Part shown: positions 9,301 through 17,947 of the stretch, in pieces
How positions within the stretch are numbered: the first letter of the stretch is position 1
Layout of the letters: each line of letters begins with the position of its first letter
Origin: a virus
Direction: 5' to 3' (one strand)
IMG/VR virus record: IMGVR_UViG_3300006870_002431
Location: 1 to 41,863 of that record
Length of the DNA stretch: 41,863 bases
Notes under the pieces: model-generated
The model's database searches: none
The model's input: only the letters and a program-made list of their open reading frames with translations
What the model was told of the DNA's origin: nothing
Program-made: the position numbers and the translations under genes

Positions 9301-12300
9301 GAATCCAGTATCTCTCTTACACTTCTCTTCAACTGAAGCGAAGTTGAATGAACTGAATAGTGGGTTATTGACTGCATCGGTGAACGCTGCGCCAACGATT
9401 ACCTCCTTATTGAGTTGAATCATTCTGTAAGCATCATAATATCTTGATCTTCCGTTAGACTGTGCGTCACCTGGGAAGTAGAATGCATCATAAGCATCAT
9501 AACCTTGAGCAATAGAACCGATAGATCTATCGATAACTTCTTGCTTGTTCTGTTGGATTAGACGATATGAATCGAAGTATCTGTACTGCTCATCATCTCT
9601 CTCATCAAATCCAGTGTTAAGAGTTGGGAGTTGTGAAGTGGTTCCTAGACCAACTGCAACAGTTGCAATACCAACTAGGTTCTCGATTAGGTCTTGAACA
9701 TCTGCACAAGATGATGCGCTTCTGTTATCATTAGTGACGTAATCGGGAGAAATAGTTAGGTCTTGAGCATTGAGTTGGTTAGTTACTGCTCCTCTTGCGA
9801 GATCGCCAAGTGCAGTGAATGCGGTAACTGACTCAGACTCTTCACCGAGTAGACCATCAGAGATTGGATTACCATTACCATCGAAGTATGATAGAGCGAA
9901 TCCAACAACATTATCGTTAGAACCTGCCCATACATCCTCTGCGAGTGCGGAGTGTAGATAACCAAGATCTCTAGCACACTTAAATCCGCCTGGGGATGCT
10001 ACAGTACCAACACCCGACTGGTTAAAGTAACCAACATTTAATGTTGGAAGACTATTGGTTGATCCAAATCCTACTGCAGTGGTAACCACTCCAACTAGGT
10101 TTTCAATGTTTGCTTGGACATCAACACAAGCTTCAGCATTACCAGAAGGTAGTACAGGGATGGAAGAACCAGCGCCTGCATAAATCGCTTTACCTGGTGA
10201 GATTGTTAGATCTTTGACGTTGAGTTGGTTAGTGATTGCCTTTCTTGCATAGAATCCTGCGTAATCGAAGGAAACAACACTTGGAGACTCTTCGCCAGTC
10301 AGACTTGCTGTTGGTGAACCTGCCCCATCAAAGTAGAATAGAGTGAAATCTCTTGTGTAGCTATTACCACCTGTAAATACATCAGTTGCAACGGCATCAA
10401 CAAGGTAACCAATATCTCTTGCACACTTAGTACCACCAGGAGATAGAGTACCGAAGTCTTCCATCTGGAGTGATAACTTGGTGAATGGATCAGTGTTGAC
10501 TACAAAGTTACCAGTATTGAGAGCATCGCCAGAAGGTAGTTGTGTAGTGGTTCCGAGACCAACTGCAACTGTTACGATACCAACTAAGTTCTCAATAGCA
10601 GACTGAACATCAATACAAGCATTAGCATTACCAGAGATTAACACAGGTAGTTTAGTATCATCGGTACCGTATCTAGCAGTACCAGAAGAAATGCCAACAT
10701 CCTTAGAGTTAAGTTGGTTGGTAACTGCCTTCTTCATGAAGGTCTCTGCAGAATCAAATGCTACAAGTGATTGTGCTTCTTCACCAACCAGACCATTGCT
10801 GATTGGAAGTCCAGCGCCATCAAAGTATTGAAGAACGAACTCTCTAGAATAGCTGTTGCCTCCAGTAAATACGTCGGTTGAAACTGCATCAACTAAGAAT
10901 CCAATATCTCTAGCACACTTGAATCCACCTGGGGATGAAGTAGTACCAATACCAGATTGTGAGAAGTAACCATCGTTGATTGATGTAGGAACGTCTGCGA
11001 ATGTTGCGGTTGTACCAATAGAAACAACTGCAGTAACAACTCCAACGAGAGTATCAATGTTATCCTGAACATCAATACATGCTGCTGCATTACCCGAAGG
11101 AAGAACTGCAATATCTCCACCAGCACCACCATAAGTAGCAGCACCAGAAGAAATGCCAACATCCTTTCTATAAAGTTGGTTGGTGATTGCGTCCTTCATG
11201 AACTCACCAGCAGCAATGAATGCAGTGTTTGAAGGAGCTTCTTCGCCTAGTAGACCTGTCTTAATCCATCCACGATAGGTTGGTTCATATGACTTGACAG
11301 AATCGATTGTTGTTCTTACGAATGTATGTGCAGACTGTGGAAGATGCTTGATTGCTCCAGCGATTGCACTTACAAATGTATGTGCTGTTTGTGGTTCATG
11401 TCTAATAGCATTACACTCAGCACGTACAAATGTGTGTACAGAACCTGATGCAGAACCAGCATTTCCAACATTAACTGTGAATGTACCAGTCTGCCTCTCA
11501 AGACCGTTTGCAGATGCACTTACAAATGTGTGAGTTCCAGTGTAGTCAGCAGCACCAATATTAATCTTGAAGGTGTTATCAGTCTTCTCACTGATCTGTA
11601 ACCAGCGACCTGATGGATAATCATATCCAGCGCGTGGATATGACTTAGATACTGTGTTACCATCTAGTTCGCAAGTGAAGGTTAGTGAACCATCATCAAG
11701 TTTAATATAATCTTCATTAGCAAATCCATGAGAAGCAACTGTTAGAACAACATCTCCAGTTGCAGGGTCATAAGTTGCTGCAGTTACAGTATGAGTGGAA
11801 ACGCCAACTTCATTGATCGCAGTTGCGATACCTGAGATTGGATTGCCTGCTGCAGGATATGCATGTTCAGTAGCATTTCCATCCTGGTCACAAGTGAAGA
11901 TCATTGACTCATCTTCAATAATGACTGCACGACCAACGCCAAGACCATGCTGACCAACAGTAACAGTTAGATCACCAGTTGCTGCATTATAAGTAGCAGC
12001 AGTTGGATCAAAGTACTTGTTAGGACCAGACTTACCTACATTAACGGTTAGAGAATCATCTGTAACACCAGTAATCTTGATTGATCTACCTGCGTATGGA
12101 TCGATTCCTGGACGTGGATATGTCTTCTGTGCTTGATTATTATCAAATGCACAAGTGAAGGTGAAAGAGTTGTCCTCGATGATAACACCCTCTCCAACAC
12201 TCAGTGAGTGCTCACCAACAGTAACGGTGAAGTCACCAGTTGCAGGATCATATGTTGCTGCAGTTGGGTTGAATGACCAGTCAGTACCAGAAGCACCAAC

Positions 12301-15300
12301 ATTAACAGTCACTGATGTTGCACTAGTTCCAGTAATCGTTAGAGGAGAGTTATATGCAACTTGACCTTTTGCTGGTAGAGAGTGCTCACTCTTATTGCCA
12401 TCCATTGCACAAGTGAAAGTGAAGCTTTCCTTGTCTAGGAAGATAACATCATTTAGTTGTAGTGGGTGATCTGCACCAACAATCATCGTGAAGTCGCCAG
12501 TTGCAGGATTATAAGTTGCAGAAGTTGGTGTCCAACCTGCTGCCTCTTGGAAGTTATTTTGTAGATAACCAATAGCGTAGGAGTTACCTCCAGTAAATAC
12601 GTCAGTTGAAACAGCGTCAACTAAGAATCCAAGATCTCTAGCACACTTAAGTCCACCAGGAGAATAGGAGCTAATACCAAGTGCCTGGTTAAACTCACCT
12701 ACGTCTAGAGTTCCTTGACTTGTAGGTAGTTCTGAAGTTGTACCGATACCTACAGCGTAAGTAACAATTCCGACTAGTGCATCAATACTATCCTGAACAT
12801 CTAGACATGCATTTGCATTACCAGATCTTAGAACCTCAATGTTAGGACCGCCACCTCCGAAGTATGCTTTACCCGAAGAAATGCCAACATCCTTATTGAA
12901 GAGTTGGTTAGTTACTGCATCCTTCATGTATTCGCCAGCAGATTCAAATGCGACGACTGAAGGACCTTCTTCACCTAGAAGACCATTAATGATTGGAGCA
13001 GCATTATCAAAATACTGCAATGCAAATCCATCTGCATAGTAGTTACCAGCAGTGAATAGGTCAGTTGAAATAGAATCGATGAAGAAACCAAGGTCTCTTG
13101 CACACTTATAACCACCTGGTGATGAAGTAGTACCAACACCAACAGACTGGTTGAAGTAACCATAGTTGATAGTTGCCGTTACATCAGATGCAGTTGCAGT
13201 GGTTCCTAGACCAACAACTGAAGTAACGATACCGATTAGGTTATCAATGTTGTTCTGAACGTCAATACATGAAGCTTCGTTACCAGATCTTAGAACAGCA
13301 ATATCACCTCCACCACCACCATAAGAAGCAGGACCAGATGAAATACCAAGATCCTTAGTATAGAGTTGGTTAGTGATTGCGTCCTTCATGAACTCACCAG
13401 CTCCGATGAATCCATATAGAGACTGTAGTTCTTCTTCGTATAGACCCTCACTGATTGGATTACCAGTTCCATCATCGAAGTACTCAAGGATAAACTCTCT
13501 AGAATAGAGGTTACCGCCAGTAAATACGTCAGTTGAAACTGAATCGATTAGGAATCCGATGTCTCTAGCACACTTGAATCCTCCTGGAGTTGCAGTGGTT
13601 CCGATACCTGCTTGGTTGAAGATACCGAGATTTCTTGTACCAGCGAAGGAGGTTGTATTTGCCTCAGTAATAGCATCAGTTACGATTGTAACTAGGTTTT
13701 CAATGTTTGTTTGTACGTTAGCACAAGCACCAGTATCAGTATTTGAAGATGCTAGAGGATCAGTTGTAATACCAACATCAGTATAGGTTAGGTTGTTAGC
13801 AATAGCTAACTTCATTCTGTCTCTTGCTTCATTGAAAGCGTAGATGGATTGAACCTCTTCGCCACCAATACCATTATCATAGATAGCATCATTCTCAAAA
13901 TATTGTAGAGTAAAGTCTTGAGAATATGCGTTACCACCAGTTAGAATGTCAAGAGAAATGGCATCAATAAAGTAACCAAGGTCTCTCTTACACTTAGTTT
14001 CAGTGCTAAGGATACCAGGATACTGAGTTCTTGTAGCATTCCAAGAACCATTAATAATCTCATCTTTGTTTTTCTGGATCAGACGATATGAATCATAGTA
14101 TCTGGAACGTGCATTTGTCTCTTCATCACCAGGGAATACCCAATCAGTTGGATAAAGATCATAGTTAACAGTGATGTTACCAATAGATCTATCAATAATT
14201 TCTCTTCTGTTCTGTTGGATTAGACGATATGAATCGAAGAATCTTGATCTTTCATTAGTTTGAAGATCGTTAGGGAAGTAGAAATCAGGATAACTGATAG
14301 AGATAGATGCTAGTGACTTATCAATAATCTCCTGTCTATTCTGTTGGATTAGACGATATGAATCATAGTATCTGGATCTTGCTGTAGTTTGAGAATCGCC
14401 TGGGAAATAAAAGTCTGGATGCTCTAATGAAATAGCAGCAAGTGACTTATCAATAACTTCTTGTCTGTTCTGCTGGATTAGGCGATATGAATCGAAATAT
14501 CTTGAGCGAGCATTGGTCTCAAGATCTCCAGGGAAGTAGAATTGATCATACTTAGTTGCAATAGAAGCAAGTGACTTATCAATAATCTCTTGCTTGTTCT
14601 CATTGATTAAACGATATGCATCATAGAATCTTGATCTTGCATTGGTCTCTGTATCGCCAGGGAAGAAGAAATCGTCATAGTTGTCATAATCTAATGAGAT
14701 AGAAGCAAGGGACTTATCAACAATTTCTTGCTTGTTCTGAAGGATTAGACGATAAGAATCATAGAATCTAGATCTATCAGTCGTCTCTGCATCATCAGGG
14801 AAGTAGAAATCTGGGTGATATAGACCGATAGTCGCAAGAGACTTATCAATGATTTCATCTTTATTTGAGTTAATAAGATTAAATGAATCTTTAAATCTGT
14901 TTCTTGAAGTATCTGGGAAGTAGAAATCTGGGTGGCCAATAGCAATCTGTGCTAGCGACTTATCAATAACTTCCTGTCTGTTCTTCTGGATCAGACGATA
15001 TGAATCAAAGAATCTTGATCTTGCGTTTGTCTGATTATCATTAGGGAAATAGAAATCAGGATGCTCAACAGCAATCTCTGCAAGTGATCTATCAATGATC
15101 TCTTGCTTATTATGTTGGATTAGACGATATGAATCAAAGAATCTTGATCTTGAGTTAGTCTCTTCTTCGCCTGGGAATACAAAATCAGGATGCTTATAAG
15201 AGATAGAAGCAAGTGCCTTGTCAAGAATCTCAGTTTTGTTTGCTTCGATTGACTCGCTAGCATCACTATATCTACCAGGAGCAACAGACTTAACTTCAAA

Positions 15301-16377
15301 AATAGTACCGTAGTTACCTGTTGGATATAGAAGTGTCTCCTGACCACCGTCTGAAGTGCAAGTAAATCCTAAACCTGCAATGGTAACACCCATACCAACA
15401 CTTAGTTCGTGTTGTCTGTCGAGTGTGAATGAAGTAACTCCTGTTACATGATCATAAACAGCATCAACAACATTCATTACAGGGGCGTTTGCATCAATCT
15501 TAATCTCAAAAGTAGATGCATCTACACCTGCATTTGATGTTACGACACCAACATATTTGAGAGGTCCGACGCCATCAGCGACAAGACCGAAGTTGCCGAA
15601 TGATGAGTTAGAGTTGGTAAGGTCGCAAGCACCACCTGACTGGCAGAGGATTGCGGTATCTGAACAGATGGTGAACATGGACACCAACTGAGCGAATGCT
15701 TCGTTGAAGATTTTAGCACCTAAACCACCTGGGTTAATCTGGGTATAGGAGTCAAGAACCATGGACTTAATAGGTCCAATGGCATACTTACCATCAATGT
15801 TTAGACCAATAGTGCCTGGAATGAAGTTTGTACAGTTCTGAATATATGGCGATTGGTCAATATAAGGAACAACTTCTGGGTTAAATGTAACGATTGCGCC
15901 ATCGGATTTTTGTGCTGGTCCAATGAATGACATCTCTGCGATGTAGCATCCATTGTCTAACCAGAACAAGTCTCCTTGATTTTTTGGTGTAACCGTAACT
16001 TCACGAAGTGAGTCGCCAACGACTGACACATTGTCGGGAAGTACGATTGGGTTATCTTCTAGATAAACTCCAGCACTAATTTTAATAACAGTTCCTGGGA
16101 CAGACTCTGCGACGGCAGCTTTAATGGTTCTTTTTGCGTCTCCGAGTTTCTTACCTGTGTTGTTGTCGTTACCATCTTGTGTTACATATAGGACATTAAT
16201 AACGGTCGCACCAGCACCAACTCTTACAATGTCTGTTCCAATACCTGGCCTATTTCTGGCCATGTAAAGTTCGCCATCATTAGTATTAATGGCCATTTCT
16301 CCTAGAGGGAGATCAGAGACTGTAGGTTTTTTGTTAGGTACTGAAGACCTTTTGAATCTAATTTTAGGACTTGCCAT
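6328..16377 (-). CDS. Giant repeat-rich tail fibre/adhesin-like protein (3,349 aa)
   Basis: One uninterrupted 10-kb frame. Residues ~1-45 (IKFKRSS-like start, LPLGEMAINTNDGELYMARN) resemble the N-terminal attachment domain of phage fibres. Residues ~60-330 look like a pectate-lyase-type right-handed beta-helix (YVTQDGNDNNTG, TIKAAV, VVGDS). Then come nine ~45-residue DSYRLI repeats and twelve ~130-150-residue modules each opening with KC(A/K/R)RD(I/L/V/T)G. One of these is interrupted by a block of TAATYDPATGD modules, and two further DSYRLI copies lie between modules 7 and 8. The last ~250 residues carry GSGYTSTPEVTIG and SSGRGFIVPPTVTIG, a motif pair common in marine phage fibres. No protease or glycosidase active site was recognised. 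It is probably a long host-contact fibre or virion decoration. A late promoter lies at 16413-16420. Confidence 0.75.
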   Translation of the reverse strand: MASPKIRFKRSSVPNKKPTVSDLPLGEMAINTNDGELYMARNRPGIGTDIVRVGAGATVINVLYVTQDGNDNNTGKKLGDAKRTIKAAVAESVPGTVIKISAGVYLEDNPIVLPDNVSVVGDSLREVTVTPKNQGDLFWLDNGCYIAEMSFIGPAQKSDGAIVTFNPEVVPYIDQSPYIQNCTNFIPGTIGLNIDGKYAIGPIKSMVLDSYTQINPGGLGAKIFNEAFAQLVSMFTICSDTAILCQSGGACDLTNSNSSFGNFGLVADGVGPLKYVGVVTSNAGVDASTFEIKIDANAPVMNVVDAVYDHVTGVTSFTLDRQHELSVGMGVTIAGLGFTCTSDGGQETLLYPTGNYGTIFEVKSVAPGRYSDASESIEANKTEILDKALASISYKHPDFVFPGEEETNSRSRFFDSYRLIQHNKQEIIDRSLAEIAVEHPDFYFPNDNQTNARSRFFDSYRLIQKNRQEVIDKSLAQIAIGHPDFYFPDTSRNRFKDSFNLINSNKDEIIDKSLATIGLYHPDFYFPDDAETTDRSRFYDSYRLILQNKQEIVDKSLASISLDYDNYDDFFFPGDTETNARSRFYDAYRLINENKQEIIDKSLASIATKYDQFYFPGDLETNARSRYFDSYRLIQQNRQEVIDKSLAAISLEHPDFYFPGDSQTTARSRYYDSYRLIQQNRQEIIDKSLASISISYPDFYFPNDLQTNERSRFFDSYRLIQQNRREIIDRSIGNITVNYDLYPTDWVFPGDEETNARSRYYDSYRLIQKNKDEIINGSWNATRTQYPGILSTETKCKRDLGYFIDAISLDILTGGNAYSQDFTLQYFENDAIYDNGIGGEEVQSIYAFNEARDRMKLAIANNLTYTDVGITTDPLASSNTDTGACANVQTNIENLVTIVTDAITEANTTSFAGTRNLGIFNQAGIGTTATPGGFKCARDIGFLIDSVSTDVFTGGNLYSREFILEYFDDGTGNPISEGLYEEELQSLYGFIGAGEFMKDAITNQLYTKDLGISSGPASYGGGGGDIAVLRSGNEASCIDVQNNIDNLIGIVTSVVGLGTTATASDVTATINYGYFNQSVGVGTTSSPGGYKCARDLGFFIDSISTDLFTAGNYYADGFALQYFDNAAPIINGLLGEEGPSVVAFESAGEYMKDAVTNQLFNKDVGISSGKAYFGGGGPNIEVLRSGNANACLDVQDSIDALVGIVTYAVGIGTTSELPTSQGTLDVGEFNQALGISSYSPGGLKCARDLGFLVDAVSTDVFTGGNSYAIGYLQNNFQEAAGWTPTSATYNPATGDFTMIVGADHPLQLNDVIFLDKESFTFTCAMDGNKSEHSLPAKGQVAYNSPLTITGTSATSVTVNVGASGTDWSFNPTAATYDPATGDFTVTVGEHSLSVGEGVIIEDNSFTFTCAFDNNQAQKTYPRPGIDPYAGRSIKITGVTDDSLTVNVGKSGPNKYFDPTAATYNAATGDLTVTVGQHGLGVGRAVIIEDESMIFTCDQDGNATEHAYPAAGNPISGIATAINEVGVSTHTVTAATYDPATGDVVLTVASHGFANEDYIKLDDGSLTFTCELDGNTVSKSYPRAGYDYPSGRWLQISEKTDNTFKINIGAADYTGTHTFVSASANGLERQTGTFTVNVGNAGSASGSVHTFVRAECNAIRHEPQTAHTFVSAIAGAIKHLPQSAHTFVRTTIDSVKSYEPTYRGWIKTGLLGEEAPSNTAFIAAGEFMKDAITNQLYRKDVGISSGAATYGGAGGDIAVLPSGNAAACIDVQDNIDTLVGVVTAVVSIGTTATFADVPTSINDGYFSQSGIGTTSSPGGFKCARDIGFLVDAVSTDVFTGGNSYSREFVLQYFDGAGLPISNGLVGEEAQSLVAFDSAETFMKKAVTNQLNSKDVGISSGTARYGTDDTKLPVLISGNANACIDVQSAIENLVGIVTVAVGLGTTTQLPSGDALNTGNFVVNTDPFTKLSLQMEDFGTLSPGGTKCARDIGYLVDAVATDVFTGGNSYTRDFTLFYFDGAGSPTASLTGEESPSVVSFDYAGFYARKAITNQLNVKDLTISPGKAIYAGAGSSIPVLPSGNAEACVDVQANIENLVGVVTTAVGFGSTNSLPTLNVGYFNQSGVGTVASPGGFKCARDLGYLHSALAEDVWAGSNDNVVGFALSYFDGNGNPISDGLLGEESESVTAFTALGDLARGAVTNQLNAQDLTISPDYVTNDNRSASSCADVQDLIENLVGIATVAVGLGTTSQLPTLNTGFDERDDEQYRYFDSYRLIQQNKQEVIDRSIGSIAQGYDAYDAFYFPGDAQSNGRSRYYDAYRMIQLNKEVIVGAAFTDAVNNPLFSSFNFASVEEKCKRDTGFFIDAVALDVLTGGNTYASEFTFQYFENGSLISNGLQGEMDESLYVFDQARGYMLNAITNSLVGATYSDLTISVGNPTYNAGNEGSDVANTSSTACQDIQDTIDTLAGIVTSSLGAGSTASITFPLNTGLFDQSVGVGTTNTPGGYKCARDVGFFVDAVATDVFTSGNRYSQEFTKQYFNQSGAIHIDGNEVAPTIVGLMGGGEWMKDAITNQLYTKDLGISSGPQYYGIGSSIPVLQSGNENSCLDVQDNIDTLVGIVTVSLGAGSTASFGALTYDTGIFDRGTGIGTTENPGGYKCARDLGFLVDAVSTDVFTGGNRYSRGFSEQYYYADGSVIRGGLDGELAPSLTAFEAAEPLMKRAVTNQLYSKDLTLTFGPASYNGAGGNIQYNASGNGETCADVQANIENLVGIVTVVVAAGNTAALYDGTYGINNGYFYLQPGEFGQTVGYGTDADDFVGLGTTSSPGGYKCARDIGYLVDAVSTDVFLGGNTYSRDFTKQYFTGTGQPLTPGLYGERSESVTAFGKAGDYMKGALTNQLYTKDLTLSFGGANYGVGPVITYTRSGNPETCQDVQDVVDNRIGIVTTVIGIGTLTELDNFLPNAGRLLDQETKCRRDIGYIVDAVKNDLLNFTNKNIISATNYYFDQETGKPLSDALIGEEVETVTAFRASADYMQLAINNQLNSKNFKLAPDPVLNSNNDPDACQNVQDTIDNLIGIATDAIVKGQPTTCSVATTSTDFTANVGKGPFPHFYTSGGTVQINPQRPFDGQVTVFDKLYYQVDKIRVTTKGSGYTSTPEVTIGNPTTAWGVPAQAIATVENGQVTGVEVVSSGRGFIVPPTVTIGAPIGGGTPARIVIDMYPSYYTVNKATYPSAGISTITLDAQVPYEVTAGMEVEFYKQSRVLASSHAFEYIGSGIDVKAALPQNGGVTIAENETVNLNGGLVVFTSTDQSGNFKIGDGLIINQNTGTISGTAYSKSLFSTLTPFILALGGE
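9395..9605 (-). repeat. Two displaced DSYRLI repeats
   Basis: Two ~45-residue repeats (YFDSYRLIQQNKQEVIDRS and YYDAYRMIQLNKEVI) of the same type as the nine-copy array at 14040-15250, here placed inside the KCxRDxG array. A shuffling event is inferred. Confidence 0.75.
11270..12545 (-). repeat. TAATYDPATGD / HTFVSA modules inserted in a KCxRDxG unit
   Basis: Four ~80-residue copies built on TAATYDPATGD, an SFTFTC strand and a TYPRxGxDP turn, followed by four short HTFV(S/R) copies. The block splits the fourth KCxRDxG module between its GGNSY segment and its GLLGEE segment, as expected for a domain insertion. Confidence 0.75.
14040..15250 (-). repeat. Nine tandem DSYRLI repeats in the giant protein
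   Basis: Nine units of about 45 residues of the form SRxxDSYRLIQxNKQEIIDKSLAxI..HPDFYFPxD. They are likely helical at DSYRLI...SLA and turn at HPDFYFP. The third copy is shorter and divergent (FKDSFNLINSNKDEIIDKS). DNA-level identity between copies is high (acgatatgaatc blocks). Confidence 0.85.
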
Positions 16378-16412
16378 TAACCCATCCAGAAAAATTTTCG
16401 GTACTTTTACTT

Positions 16413-16420
16413 TATTTATG
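16413..16420 (-). promoter_or_regulatory. T4-like late promoter of the giant fibre gene
   Basis: CATAAATA on the minus strand, ending 36 bp upstream of the ATG at 16377. It matches the late -10 element, and no other gene intervenes. Confidence 0.6.
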
Positions 16421-16459
16421 AAATATCTTTATTAAGTTACATTACAATATTATAAATCT

Positions 16460-16972
16460 TTAAAGTCCGTAGAGTCCACAATCAACAGTAATATTCTCCA
16501 TCAATCTCTCACCATCTTCACAGGTGATGACTTGAGACTGACCAGCGCAATCATTCAACCATAGTGCTCCAATTTCAAGAGCAGCATATGCTTCTGCAAG
16601 AACACTATTACTATTTAATATAGCTCTCTGAGCAAACTTCATTCTATCATCATCATTATCATAATACATTGCTGCTTTCTCTGAAGAGTTAGTAGCAGTA
16701 TCAAAATAGTTCAGAACAACGCCAACATCATTACCCAAATCTTGAGTTGGAGGAACTAACTCTCCAGTAGCCTCATCTAATATTAAACCAAGTTCGATTA
16801 AAGGATCTCTGAGCGTGAAAGTTTCAGAATCTACAAGGAATCTTCCACCATCAATAAGCAAATCACCAGTAATATTGGCATTACCAATAACTGTTAGTAC
16901 AGTTTCAAAGTCAGTGTATCCCTGAACACCAAGTGTTAACTCCCTTTGAGTAGGACTTAAATATTTTGTCAT
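16460..16972 (-). CDS. Short fibre-type structural protein (170 aa) with shared N-terminal domain
   Basis: A 170-residue protein. Its start (TKYLSPTQRELTLGVQGYTD, then VLTVIGNANITGDLLIDGG) is the same N-terminal domain as in the 672- and 709-residue proteins, so all three probably dock to a common virion partner. The rest (FTLRDPLIELGLILD, NDVGVVLNYFDTATNSSEKA, ALEIGALWLNDCAGQSQVI) is a compact domain I associate with cyanophage tail-fibre genes but cannot assign a function to. Three cysteines lie near the C-terminus. It sits between the giant gene (82 bp downstream) and the 188-residue gene (49 bp upstream). Confidence 0.65.
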   Translation of the reverse strand: MTKYLSPTQRELTLGVQGYTDFETVLTVIGNANITGDLLIDGGRFLVDSETFTLRDPLIELGLILDEATGELVPPTQDLGNDVGVVLNYFDTATNSSEKAAMYYDNDDDRMKFAQRAILNSNSVLAEAYAALEIGALWLNDCAGQSQVITCEDGERLMENITVDCGLYGL

Positions 16973-17021
16973 TTAGAAATAACCCTTCTTAACCGTAAAG
17001 TTATTTAGTGAAATAATGTAC

Positions 17022-17588
17022 TTAATATTCCCCACCATCAAAATCGATACGGTTATCAAGATCTGTGTCAAGTTGATCAATAAAGACTTCTGGTAGACCT
17101 GGATTCTCGGGTTCTTCAACAGCAGCAGAAAGAACGTTGTCTGGGTTTTCCGCTCTCCACTTATCGAGTAGTTCATTATACATGAGAGTGTATCTATCTT
17201 TAGCATCATCGACATCAGTATCGACAAGATCGGATAGACGAAGACCACTAAGTTTATCAAGGATAGCTTGCAGAAGCTCGTTAGATGAGTCTAGTTGTAA
17301 GTTAGATCTTAAGTATGCTAAGAAATCTTCAGGTAATCCTGGTTGAGTAGTTTCAGTTAAAGCAGCAGCACTAAAAATCTCATCGGGGTTAACTGATTCA
17401 TATTTTTCAGTATTCTCATTAAACATTAACACATATTTATCCAATGTGTTGTCTATGTCAACATCCTGAAGATCGGAAAGTTTCCTTGCCATTACTATTC
17501 CTGATTTAGTAACTACTTTAATATTTCCTAATGGGAGTTTACTTTTTACATTAAATAGTTTTTTTCTTACTCTGACTTTGATTGTCAT
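17022..17588 (-). CDS. Virion-associated protein with internal duplication (188 aa)
   Basis: A basic N-terminus (TIKVRVRKKLFNVKSK) is followed by two copies of an ~80-residue unit: LSDLQDVDIDNTLDKYVLMF..NPDEIFSAA and LSDLVDTDVDDAKDRYTLMY..NPDNVLSAA, each continuing to PGLPE. The protein ends in RIDFDGGEY, and the protein at 17948-18574 ends in ITDFDGGAF, a shared C-terminal signature. The Asp-rich DVDxDxxxDxY segments could bind metal, which is inference. The start codon overlaps the stop of the upstream gene by ATGA, so translation is probably coupled. Confidence 0.65.
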   Translation of the reverse strand: MTIKVRVRKKLFNVKSKLPLGNIKVVTKSGIVMARKLSDLQDVDIDNTLDKYVLMFNENTEKYESVNPDEIFSAAALTETTQPGLPEDFLAYLRSNLQLDSSNELLQAILDKLSGLRLSDLVDTDVDDAKDRYTLMYNELLDKWRAENPDNVLSAAVEEPENPGLPEVFIDQLDTDLDNRIDFDGGEY

Positions 17589-17917
17589 ATGGTAGTATCC
17601 TCGACAATTATTGTTCCAGTTACAACTCTAGTGACAAAATCTAACTCACTATTTTGAATAAACACATCAAAATAGTTTCTTCCAGAGCTCAACTCCGTTG
17701 TCATGGATCTCCCCATGGAGATATTTACCTCTGCATCTGCTGTAGTAATACCAACAACAAAACTATGCGACTTAGTTGCTGTTGGATGTTTTTTGATCTT
17801 TGCAAATGCAGTAGTATATAGCAAGTTGAGCATGTCGCCGTCATCACCAGTTAGATAGAATGATGCTTCAAAATCTGCACCTTTTTCTATTGTTAGGTTA
17901 ACAACAGATGCACTCAT
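17585..17917 (-). CDS. Small beta-rich structural protein (110 aa)
   Basis: A 110-residue protein beginning SASVVNLTIEKGADFEASF. It has alternating hydrophobic strands and ends in TRVVTGTIIVEDTTI, like a single beta-sandwich domain such as those in phage baseplate or tail-tip accessory proteins. No enzyme motif is present. It overlaps the next gene by 4 bp (ATGA). The upstream gap has an AATAAATA late-like motif on the minus strand at the 3' end of the 208-residue gene and an AAAGG Shine-Dalgarno-like stretch. A structural role is inferred from its neighbours. Confidence 0.6.
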   Translation of the reverse strand: MSASVVNLTIEKGADFEASFYLTGDDGDMLNLLYTTAFAKIKKHPTATKSHSFVVGITTADAEVNISMGRSMTTELSSGRNYFDVFIQNSELDFVTRVVTGTIIVEDTTI

Positions 17918-17947
17918 TTTCTTATACCTTTACCGTAATTCTATTTA

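Larger units (their letters stand above)
7130..14010 (-). repeat. Twelve KCxRDxG modules in the giant protein
   Basis: Each module runs roughly: KCARDIGFLVDAVSTDVFTGGN, a YFD/GLxGEE segment, an AxxxMKDAITNQL segment, a SGNxxxCxDVQ segment, then NLVGIVT. The Lys-Cys-x-Arg-Asp and Cys-x-Asp-Val-Gln cysteines recur once per module and may pair. The array is broken at about 9395-9640 by two DSYRLI repeats and at 11270-12545 by an inserted domain block. Confidence 0.8.

Noticed and set aside
9770-9977. Small ORFs on both strands inside the giant gene
   Set aside because: The 10-kb frame is continuous and carries matching repeats on both sides. The short frames are shadows.
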